From positions 1 through 10,743 of the forward strand of contig JAOACU010000081.1 of the NCBI GenBank assembly GCA_026417715.1: DNA of 10,743 nucleotides, read 5' to 3'. This document shows positions 1-6,011 of the stretch, piece by piece. The notes beneath the pieces were generated by a model that was not told where the DNA came from, did not search any database, and was given only the letters and a program-made list of their open reading frames with translations. The DNA comes from Anaerolineae bacterium (lineage in GTDB: Bacteria > Chloroflexota > Anaerolineae > UBA4142). How positions within the stretch are numbered: the first letter of the stretch is position 1; the number at the start of each line of letters is the position of its first letter. The position numbers and the translations under genes were made by a program.

Positions 1-539
1 TCGCTGATGACAGCGGCGCGATGTACGTCACTGGAACTGCGGCGCGCGGACTCGATCCTTCTGCGCGCGCTGACGCGTGGACGGTCATTCGTTTGACGGC
101 GCGCGTGGTGTACGTGCGCTTGGGCACCAGTTACTTGGAAGCGCGCCGTGTGGAGGTGATTACACCGACAATGCCTACCGCATCGAGTGGCACTCCCTTG
201 CCCACTGCCACGCCCAGCGGCATCACGAATGCCGATGCCGCGATTGCCGCCATCCAAGCGCGCTTTCCCGAAGTCGCCAAGATTCAGCGCGCCGCACCTG
301 GCACCATCGGCGCGACAACCGACATCCAAGTTTTTGATCGCGGCGAGGGCTGGGAAATCGCATTCGTCGAAGGGTGGAGCGATTGCACGGCGGGGTGCAT
401 CAATAATCGTTACTATTATTTTTCCGTGCGACGCGATGGACGCATCACCAAAGTCGGCGAGTACGCGCGCATTTTCAACGAAACGACCAACGCGTACCAA
501 ACGAGTGGTGTGCCGATGTGGGGAGTGCCGGCACGCTGA
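1..539 (+). CDS. 3' part of exported protein with Thr/Pro linker, unknown function
   Basis: The frame is open from base 3 with no stop before it, so the gene begins upstream and the first internal ATG (21) is probably not its start. It ends at TGA 537-539. The visible part holds a hydrophobic-strand-rich segment, a short Thr/Pro/Ser linker (around TPTMPTASSGTPLPTATP) typical of exported proteins in Chloroflexota-like bacteria, and a compact C-terminal domain of about 100 residues. That domain carries WEIAFVEGWSDC, a CTAGC Cys pair and YYYFSVRRDGRITKVGEY. The two cysteines could form a disulfide outside the cell. I do not recognise a named family; the domain resembles conserved hypothetical secreted domains. 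It lies in the same reading frame as the next gene, but an aligned stop and the microrepeat block separate them, so I treat them as two genes. Confidence 0.75.
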   Translation, partial: ADDSGAMYVTGTAARGLDPSARADAWTVIRLTARVVYVRLGTSYLEARRVEVITPTMPTASSGTPLPTATPSGITNADAAIAAIQARFPEVAKIQRAAPGTIGATTDIQVFDRGEGWEIAFVEGWSDCTAGCINNRYYYFSVRRDGRITKVGEYARIFNETTNAYQTSGVPMWGVPAR

Positions 540-551
540 CGAAGGACGAAT

Positions 552-635
552 GATTGCAGATTTTCGATTGCAGATTTTAGATTGCCGATTGCACATCAAT
601 CGCCAATCACAAATCTAAAATCGAAAATCGAAAAT
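552..635. repeat. Heptanucleotide microrepeat array with inverted halves
   Basis: Twelve consecutive 7 bp units lie in strict register. Bases 552-593 hold GATTGCA, GATTTTC, GATTGCA, GATTTTA, GATTGCC, GATTGCA. Bases 594-635 hold units built on the reverse complement theme: CATCAAT, CGCCAAT, CACAAAT, CTAAAAT, CGAAAAT, CGAAAAT. The halves are therefore inverted. GATTTTAGATT (573-583) is the exact reverse complement of AATCTAAAATC (612-622), and GATTTTC (559-565) pairs with GAAAATC (630-636). A long imperfect hairpin is possible, but no T-run follows, so I do not call it a terminator. The array fills the gap after the previous gene and runs into the reading frame of the next. It resembles in kind the heptameric STRR repeats known from cyanobacteria; the sequence family here is not one I can name. 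Confidence 0.85.
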
Positions 636-1592
636 CCTACCTTTGGCTCATTGGCACATTGGCTCATTGGCTCATTGTCCTACTGGCTCATTGGCTCATT
701 CTTTCTCCTTGCGCTCTATGTTCCTTTTGCGTACACTCTACCCGCGTACGCGCGGCCCGCGCTCCTCTCACCCAACGATTTGTCACGCATCACGCATCCT
801 TTCACCGCGACGTTTGATGATAGTATCGAATTGCTCGGTTACGATTTAGATACGCGCGCGGTCAAACCCGGCGAGACATTGCGCGTCGCGCTCTACTGGC
901 GCGCGCTGGCGCCGATGCACGAATCGTATCGCGTGTTTGTGCACGTCGTTGGTGCGGAGAATCGTCGCGCGGGTGGTGTGGATGTGATTCCCGCGCGTGG
1001 AGCGTTTCACACGGTTTACTGGAAGCCCGGCGATATGTTGCGTGACATCGTTCAAATTCCGATTGCGCCCGATGCATCGCCGGGCAAATACACACTACAG
1101 GTAGGATGGTACCCGCTAGGCAAAGTGAATCAGCCATTGACGACACAAGAGGGTGACACGCGTGTGACCATCGGTGCGATCAAAATCGCTCCGCGCGCGG
1201 CACGCGTGTACGAGCCGCGCGTGCGAGTGAACGCGAACTTTGCTGAGCAGATTGAACTCATCGGCTATGATGCGCACGTTGCCGATGATACTCTTGAGTT
1301 GGTGTTGTATTGGCGCGCGTTACGCGCGCTCAGCACCGACTATACGGTTTTTATCCACGCGCTCGATGCGCAGGGCAACATCGTCGCGCAAGTAGATCGT
1401 CAGCCGCAGAGCGGGAATTATCCCACCTCGATTTGGGATACAGGCGAACAAGTGCGCGATGAGTACCGCTTACCTGTGACAACTTCTATGCGGCGTGTTA
1501 TCGTCGGATTGTATGATGCAACGACAGGTCAACGATTATCGGTGGCAACCAGCGACTCGATTGAAGTGAATTTTACTAGAGTGAGCAAATGA
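582..1592 (+). CDS. Orphan C-terminal part of a membrane glycosyltransferase: repeat-encoded helix plus two beta-sandwich modules
   Basis: The frame is open from the stop at 537, and TTG 582 is the first usable start, but it has no Shine-Dalgarno and lies inside a microrepeat. The first in-frame ATG comes only after about 110 residues, so the true start is unknown. Residues 25-50 form one hydrophobic segment, much of it encoded by the octamer array. The sequence then continues as FLLALYVPFAYTLPAYARPALLSP, which looks like the last helix and exit loop of a GT-C glycosyltransferase. Two related beta-sandwich modules follow (about 79-200 and 218-335) with IELLGYDL / IELIGYDA, LYWRAL, FVHV / FIHALD and YPTSIWD.GE. 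The same module ends the next two proteins. No catalytic membrane domain is present, so this is probably a 5'-truncated gene, either still expressed through coupling (ATGA overlap with the next gene) or decaying. Confidence 0.72.
   Translation: MPIAHQSPITNLKSKIENPTFGSLAHWLIGSLSYWLIGSFFLLALYVPFAYTLPAYARPALLSPNDLSRITHPFTATFDDSIELLGYDLDTRAVKPGETLRVALYWRALAPMHESYRVFVHVVGAENRRAGGVDVIPARGAFHTVYWKPGDMLRDIVQIPIAPDASPGKYTLQVGWYPLGKVNQPLTTQEGDTRVTIGAIKIAPRAARVYEPRVRVNANFAEQIELIGYDAHVADDTLELVLYWRALRALSTDYTVFIHALDAQGNIVAQVDRQPQSGNYPTSIWDTGEQVRDEYRLPVTTSMRRVIVGLYDATTGQRLSVATSDSIEVNFTRVSK
643..698. repeat. Octanucleotide TTGGCTCA tandem array (7 units)
   Basis: Seven 8 bp units lie in register: TTGGCTCA, TTGGCACA, TTGGCTCA, TTGGCTCA, TTGTCCTA (degenerate), CTGGCTCA, TTGGCTCA. 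Because 8 is not a multiple of 3, three units make 24 nt, so the array encodes an 8-residue peptide repeat (GSLAHWLI, GSLSYWLI) that is strongly hydrophobic. It lies wholly inside the frame of the 582-1592 gene and follows the heptamer array within 8 bases. The different unit length argues that it arose separately from its neighbour. Confidence 0.85.
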
Positions 1593-3964
1593 CGCGCCGC
1601 ACCTGGTTTTGGTTGATTCTGATTTTGTTAGTCGCAACGACGCTACGCGCTGTGGCATTGGATACTGTGCCACCTGGTTTGTATCACGACGAAGCATTCT
1701 ATGGGCTGGATGCTTTGGGCGTTTTGCGCGGCGCGGGTTTTCCTGTATTTTTTGAGGGCAACGGTGGACGCGAGCCACTCTTTATTTACGCGCAGGCTGT
1801 TTCGCTAGGATTGTTTGGCACAACACCTTGGACATTGCGAATCACAGCGGCATTCGTTGGTGTGCTGACAGTCGCGGCATTCTTTGTGCTGGCGCGCGCG
1901 TTGACCAATGACAAATATGCAGACCAAGTCGCGCTCATCGCATCAGCGGCACTTGCCACTTCGTATTGGCATCTTCATTTTAGTCGCGTGGGTTGGCGTG
2001 CGATTTTACTTCCCTTGTTTGCTTGTCTGGCGTTTTATTGGTTCTGGCGCGCGTATCGTTCTGGAAGATTACGGGAATATGTTTTCGCTGGTGTGTTGCT
2101 CGGAGCAAGTTTATATACCTATCTGTCCGCGCGGTTTTTACCTATCGTCATTGTATTGTTTTGGGTTACGAACTATCTTGCATCGTTTAACAAACGACAA
2201 ATTCATCTACACCAACCCAACTATCTTGCTCCGATTCTCTTTGTCGTTGCCGCGCTAGGTGTGTTTGCACCGTTGGGATTTTATTTTATTCTGCACCCCA
2301 ACGCGTTCTTTTTTCGTGTCAACGATGTAGCATTGCCAATCAACGATTGGTTGGCGAGCATTTGGCGCGTTGCGCAAATGTTTTTTACGCGCGGCGACGC
2401 CGAGTGGCGACACGGCATCGCGTATCGTCCAGTGTTGGATTGGTTCACAGGCTTACCCTTTGCGATTGGATTTTTGAACGCACTATGGCGATGGCGTGAG
2501 CCCGCCAAACGTTTTGCGCTGATTTGGTTCGTGCTCTTACTTCTTCCAACGATCATTTCGCAGGGCGCGCCCGATACGCTACGCGCGATTGGCGCGCTAC
2601 CAGCGATGCTCCTGTTCGTTGCGTGGGGCTGGCAAGTCGTTGCCATGCGTTTGTCGCCACAACGACTTTTCACCCTTGGTATGTTGTTCACACTTGTTGG
2701 CAGTGGCTGGTTGAGTGGGCGCGATTATTTTATCGAGTGGGCGAATCATCGGCGCGCGTACTATGACTTTCAGGGCGATTTAGTCGAACTGGTTCGCTGG
2801 ATCGGTGCACGCGAGGAGAATGTCGTCGTACCTTTCGAGACCTATGCTCATCCGACTTTTCAATTTTTGATTCGCGTGCGTTACACTGAGCAACCCTTTC
2901 CGTTTCGCGGCTTAAATACGTCTGAGCCAACGATTCTTGTTTTACCCTCTGCGCTTCCAAACGGTGGATACGTTCTCTTGCGGAAACATCAAGCATTTTG
3001 GCTTCATCCATTAGCCAACTTTACGCAACCAAGTACTGCGTCTGTTTTGTATGACCGATTTTCCAGACCGATAGGTTCTTTCTGGAAAGTAGATTCACAA
3101 GAACTGGATACCGCCTTGCGACTTTCTTCTACGATTGAACAACATTTTGCCTCACCGCCACTTTTTGATGGGCGAATGGAATTGCACGCGGCATTTTTTC
3201 CGCGCGAAATCACACCAGGCAAACCACTCACACTAGGTCTGATTTGGCGTAATCGCGCGCCCATTCAATCCAATCTCCAGATGTTCGCGCACATTCTCGA
3301 TTCATCTGGTCATACGGTCGGTGGTGTGCATACCGGTTTGTTCTTTGAATATCCTTTGACACTTGTACCAAACGATTCTTATTTACCCGCGCGCTATGAC
3401 CTCCAAGTGAACCAAGAATTATTGCCGGGCAAGTACGTCATCGAAATTGGTTTGTTCCACCTTGCGCGCGACGCGCGCGTGCCGATTGAAATAAATGGAA
3501 AACGTGTGGACGACGATCGCATCCTTGTTCAGCCACTCAAAGTTGGTTTGCAGCGCGTGCCTCCGCCCGATCTGCGCCCAGCGCGCGCGACGTTTGGCGA
3601 TTTGATTACGCTGATAGGATTTGATATAGCCGCGCGAATCAAGCGAGGCGAGGATTTGAAACTTACACTGCTTTGGAAAAGCGAAAAGTTTACTCAGTAC
3701 GATTACACCTTGTTCGTTCATGTGCTTGACGATGCAGGCAACATCATTGCGCAGACTGATACTCAGCCCCTGGGCGGTACATATCCAACTTCGATTTGGG
3801 ACGTGGGTGAACTGGTGACGGATGAGATTCGGGTGACAATTCCTCCTCATGCGCCCAGTGGACGTTGGCGCATAGGGCTGGGTTGGTACGATGCACCTAC
3901 AGGTAGACGGTTACCTGTTGCCGATGGAGATATGCTCATCTTGTACGAGGTGGAACTCGATTGA
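1589..3964 (+). CDS. GT39/ArnT-like membrane glycosyltransferase with two C-terminal beta-sandwich modules
   Basis: This 791-residue protein is predicted to be an inner-membrane GT-C enzyme that transfers a sugar from a polyprenyl-phosphate donor to an acceptor outside the cytoplasm. Helix 1 (about 6-24) is followed by PPGLYHDEAFYGLDAL with the acidic pair D34-E35, the usual catalytic position in the GT39/PMT_2 group, and by NGGREPLFIY in the same first loop. HFSRVGWRAILLPLF is also typical. About ten further hydrophobic segments run to residue 400. Residues about 524-650 and 660-790 are two extracytoplasmic beta-sandwich modules (GLIWRN, FAHILD; ITLIGFD, LFVHVLD, YPTSIWDVGE, YDAPTGRRLPV). 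The start ATG overlaps the upstream stop (ATGA) and is preceded by a weak GAGTGAG. The donor and acceptor cannot be told from sequence. Confidence 0.88.
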   Translation: MTRRTWFWLILILLVATTLRAVALDTVPPGLYHDEAFYGLDALGVLRGAGFPVFFEGNGGREPLFIYAQAVSLGLFGTTPWTLRITAAFVGVLTVAAFFVLARALTNDKYADQVALIASAALATSYWHLHFSRVGWRAILLPLFACLAFYWFWRAYRSGRLREYVFAGVLLGASLYTYLSARFLPIVIVLFWVTNYLASFNKRQIHLHQPNYLAPILFVVAALGVFAPLGFYFILHPNAFFFRVNDVALPINDWLASIWRVAQMFFTRGDAEWRHGIAYRPVLDWFTGLPFAIGFLNALWRWREPAKRFALIWFVLLLLPTIISQGAPDTLRAIGALPAMLLFVAWGWQVVAMRLSPQRLFTLGMLFTLVGSGWLSGRDYFIEWANHRRAYYDFQGDLVELVRWIGAREENVVVPFETYAHPTFQFLIRVRYTEQPFPFRGLNTSEPTILVLPSALPNGGYVLLRKHQAFWLHPLANFTQPSTASVLYDRFSRPIGSFWKVDSQELDTALRLSSTIEQHFASPPLFDGRMELHAAFFPREITPGKPLTLGLIWRNRAPIQSNLQMFAHILDSSGHTVGGVHTGLFFEYPLTLVPNDSYLPARYDLQVNQELLPGKYVIEIGLFHLARDARVPIEINGKRVDDDRILVQPLKVGLQRVPPPDLRPARATFGDLITLIGFDIAARIKRGEDLKLTLLWKSEKFTQYDYTLFVHVLDDAGNIIAQTDTQPLGGTYPTSIWDVGELVTDEIRVTIPPHAPSGRWRIGLGWYDAPTGRRLPVADGDMLILYEVELD
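3947..3953 (+). promoter_or_regulatory. Shine-Dalgarno GAGGTGG that fixes a TTG start
   Basis: GAGGTGG lies 7 nt upstream of TTG 3961, inside the last codons of the previous gene. The TTG overlaps that gene's TGA as TTGA. The site supports a TTG start for the DUF2723-like gene, which has no suitable ATG before its first membrane helix. Confidence 0.7.
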
Positions 3965-5910
3965 ATCTGCGCTCACGTTTCACGTTTCGCGTTTCGCGTT
4001 TTACGTCTTACTTCTCGCGTGATTGGATAGTGGCACTCGCGCTATTCGTCGCGGTGTTCACGCTGTACGTGCGCACCGCCGCGCCGGGCTTGCTCGATGG
4101 TGACGAGGGTGAATTCCAAACTAACATTGCGCGCTTGGGCGTGAGTCATACCGGCTATCCGATCTTTTTCCTACTAGGCAAGTTGTGGACGATGCTCGTG
4201 CCTTTTGGAACGATCGCCACGCGTGCAAACTGGTTCGCGGCGTTATGGGGCGCACTTGCAGTTGTCGCGCTGTTCGTGTTTATGCGCTGGCTTGTGGGCA
4301 ATCGCTGGGTTGCCTTAGCATGTGCGCTCTTGCTCGCTGTCTCGCGCGTTGAATGGTCACAGGCGGTCATTCCGCGTCCGTACACGCTCAATTCGTTCTT
4401 CGTTATCCTTGTCACGTGGTTGTTTTTCTTGTGGCGTGTGGGCAAAATAGATTTGACCGTACCGATTTTCTGCTTTGGTTTATCGCTCACAAATCACCGC
4501 ACGATGATTTGGTTTGCCCCCGCGATCGCATTTTTGATTTTGTGGAAAGAGCGCGCGGCGATTTTTCAACCGCGCAGATTATTCGCGTTAATTTCCGCGT
4601 TCACGTTGCCACTCTTGTTGTATGGCTATGTCTTTTGGCGCGGCGATAGTGATGTGGGTGTCGAGTTTCATCTCAAAGATTTCAGCGAGATGATTCTCGC
4701 GGGGAATGCGAGTCGTTGGATGTACTACGGGGGATTGGATTGGATCGTGCATCGCGTCCGCGATGTATATCTTCCGTTGCTAATTGAACAGTTCACGCCG
4801 CTCGGTTTCGTTTTGGGTATCGTGGGTATTGGTGCGCTCGTAGCGAATCGTGTACCGCGTGCGTGGGCAAGCGCGTTGCCTGCGCGCGAAGCACTTGTTT
4901 TCATCGCGCTGGCAAACATCGCGAATAGTGCATTCTGTGTGTTCTTCAACACGATGGACGTGGAAAAATTTTTCTTGCCATCGTACATTACATTCCTGTT
5001 TTGTGTTGGTGTGGGCATAGCAGTCGCGTGGGAGTGGTTAGGGGTTTCAAGTTCCAAGTTACAGGTTCAGGGTTGGCGCGCGTTACTGTTAGTCAGTTTA
5101 TTGGCGTTGGTTGGTTTTCTGGTGGTGAATAACTTTGCGCGAAACGACTGGAGCCATCGAACGGATGTGGCGCGTATGTGGGAGGAGAACCTTGCGTTAC
5201 CACTTGAACACAACGCGCTAATTGTGGGACCCTGGGAGTCGTTGACACCACTAGAGTATGCACAGTACGTGGAGCATCGGCGCACGGATCTGGAACGGTG
5301 GAAAGTGATTGTGCGTAAAGCCGAACTCAAGTACACGTTGTACGGATCGCGTCAAGAAGATATTGAACGCGCGGTGCGTGCAGGACGTCCGGTGTATCTC
5401 ACCGTGCATCCAGACGAAACAGAAACACTTGGTGCATTGACGGAGAAATTTCGTCTGGTGCGTTTAGGTGAGTTGTGGCGCATCGTGAATTGCGACCCTT
5501 CGACTCCGCTCAGGGCGGGATTGCGAATCGCGAATTGCGGGATAGTGCCGACGGAAACGCGCGCGGTGTTTCGTGACAGCGTGGGGCGTAGCATCGAATT
5601 GGTGAGTTACGCCGTGTATCCATCGCCAAATTTGCGCGCGGGTGATTTTGGGATGCTGATGTTGCGCTGGCGCGCGCCCGAATCGTTGAACGCGCGATTC
5701 ACGATTTCGCTGCGCGTGATAGACGAGCAAGGGCGGATAGTGTATCAGCGCGATGCCGAGCCCGCAAACGGAATGCGCCCGACAAATGGCTGGACACCAG
5801 GGGAAATCGTCGAAGACGATTGGGGATTCTTTGTGCCAGCAGATGCTACCCAAGGCGTGTATCGGTTGGTGTTGGTGGTGTATGACCCAATCAGTGGTAT
5901 GATGCGGTGA
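3961..5910 (+). CDS. DUF2723 / GT117-like membrane protein with C-terminal beta-sandwich module
   Basis: This 649-residue multi-spanning protein carries the DUF2723 signature: a first helix (about 22-38), then LLDGDEGEF (about 44-52), SHTGYPIF (about 62-69), EWSQAVIPRPYTLN and LTNHRT (about 176-181). The eukaryotic member TMEM260 is a protein O-mannosyltransferase (GT117), so a GT-C transferase role is likely, but its substrate here is unknown. After about 12 hydrophobic segments comes a soluble region and, from about 529, one beta-sandwich module related to those of the two upstream genes. The TTG start has a good Shine-Dalgarno and a TTGA overlap. Three microrepeat patches lie in the gene: residues 5-18, about 363-372 and about 510-527. 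The C-terminus stops at YDPISGMMR, short of its paralogs; the missing strand seems to continue in another frame (5904-5981), suggesting a frameshift. Confidence 0.87.
   Translation: MNLRSRFTFRVSRFTSYFSRDWIVALALFVAVFTLYVRTAAPGLLDGDEGEFQTNIARLGVSHTGYPIFFLLGKLWTMLVPFGTIATRANWFAALWGALAVVALFVFMRWLVGNRWVALACALLLAVSRVEWSQAVIPRPYTLNSFFVILVTWLFFLWRVGKIDLTVPIFCFGLSLTNHRTMIWFAPAIAFLILWKERAAIFQPRRLFALISAFTLPLLLYGYVFWRGDSDVGVEFHLKDFSEMILAGNASRWMYYGGLDWIVHRVRDVYLPLLIEQFTPLGFVLGIVGIGALVANRVPRAWASALPAREALVFIALANIANSAFCVFFNTMDVEKFFLPSYITFLFCVGVGIAVAWEWLGVSSSKLQVQGWRALLLVSLLALVGFLVVNNFARNDWSHRTDVARMWEENLALPLEHNALIVGPWESLTPLEYAQYVEHRRTDLERWKVIVRKAELKYTLYGSRQEDIERAVRAGRPVYLTVHPDETETLGALTEKFRLVRLGELWRIVNCDPSTPLRAGLRIANCGIVPTETRAVFRDSVGRSIELVSYAVYPSPNLRAGDFGMLMLRWRAPESLNARFTISLRVIDEQGRIVYQRDAEPANGMRPTNGWTPGEIVEDDWGFFVPADATQGVYRLVLVVYDPISGMMR
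3974..4015. repeat. Heptanucleotide array in the 5' codons of the DUF2723-like gene
   Basis: Six 7 bp units lie in register: CACGTTT, CACGTTT, CGCGTTT, CGCGTTT, TACGTCT, TACTTCT. They begin 10 nt after the TTG start codon and encode the basic, aromatic N-terminus RFTFRVSRFTSYFS that precedes helix 1. The last two units are diverged. Confidence 0.82.
5048..5075. repeat. Degenerate heptanucleotide array (CAAGTTC type) inside a membrane protein gene
   Basis: Four 7 bp units lie in register: CAAGTTC, CAAGTTA, CAGGTTC, AGGGTTG. They encode SSKLQVQGW in the loop between two hydrophobic segments (ending near VAWEWLG and starting near LLLVSLLALVG). The loop location suggests the insertion was tolerated because it does not break a helix. 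Confidence 0.65.
5488..5539. repeat. AATTGCG heptamer array interrupted by a 24 bp insert
   Basis: Bases 5488-5495 and 5520-5539 read as AATTGCG, AATTGCG, AATCGCG, AATTGCG once bases 5496-5519 are removed. The 24 bp insert begins CCCTTCGACTCCGCTCAGGG (5496-5515, with CCCT/AGGG ends) followed by CGGG. It is a multiple of three, so the DUF2723-like frame stays open and gains about eight residues (around DPSTPLRAG). The 20 bp word matches in style a short dispersed element I have often seen in environmental bacterial genomes; that is recollection, not a search. Confidence 0.75.
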
Positions 5911-5981
5911 AAGGAGAGGAGTTACAATCATCAAGCGGTACCTTGTTCTCGATTGTGATGTTGCAGGTGAGTACTCGTTAG
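5904..5981 (+). pseudogene. Probable out-of-frame tail of the DUF2723-like gene
   Basis: Directly after YDPISGMMR the -1 frame reads AVKGEELQSSSGTLFSIV then MLQVSTR and ends at TAG 5979-5981, at the foot of the terminator hairpin. The paralogous modules continue after their YDxxTG motif with RLSVATSDSIEVNF and RLPVADGDMLILYEV, so a short strand of this type is expected. No separate start codon with a ribosome site fits an independent gene. I infer loss of one base (or +2) near 5902-5907, either real or an assembly error. Confidence 0.5.
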
Positions 5982-6011
5982 GGCAAGTTGTCAACTTGCC
6001 CTAACTTTTTT
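5977..6011 (+). terminator. Intrinsic terminator: perfect 14 bp inverted repeat plus T6
   Basis: GTTAGGGCAAGTTG (5977-5990) is followed by one T and the exact reverse complement CAACTTGCCCTAAC (5992-6005), then TTTTTT (6006-6011). The T-run is on the plus strand, so it ends the rightward glycosyltransferase operon. No T-run follows for minus-strand transcripts, whose last gene has its stop codon TAG (6003-6001) inside the stem. A mirror-image TAG (5979-5981) sits in the other arm. Confidence 0.88.

Noticed and set aside
559..636. Hairpin as an intrinsic terminator after the first gene
   Set aside because: The stem is AT-rich and imperfect, and no T-run follows.
552..698. CRISPR array or attachment site
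   Set aside because: Units are 7-8 bp and directly abutting with no spacers, and no cas or integrase gene is present.
2281..2691. 136-codon minus frame inside the GT39-like gene
   Set aside because: It is a shadow of a conserved membrane domain and has no ribosome site or protein-like motif pattern.
5911..5921. AAGGAGAGGAG as the ribosome site of a small gene after 5910
   Set aside because: No start codon lies at a proper distance before the hairpin; the purine run is better explained as codons (KGEE) of the frameshifted tail.
5464..5994. A 176-codon minus-strand open frame opposite the DUF2723-like gene end
   Set aside because: It is antisense to a well-supported gene, reads through the inserted repeat and shows no recognisable protein pattern.
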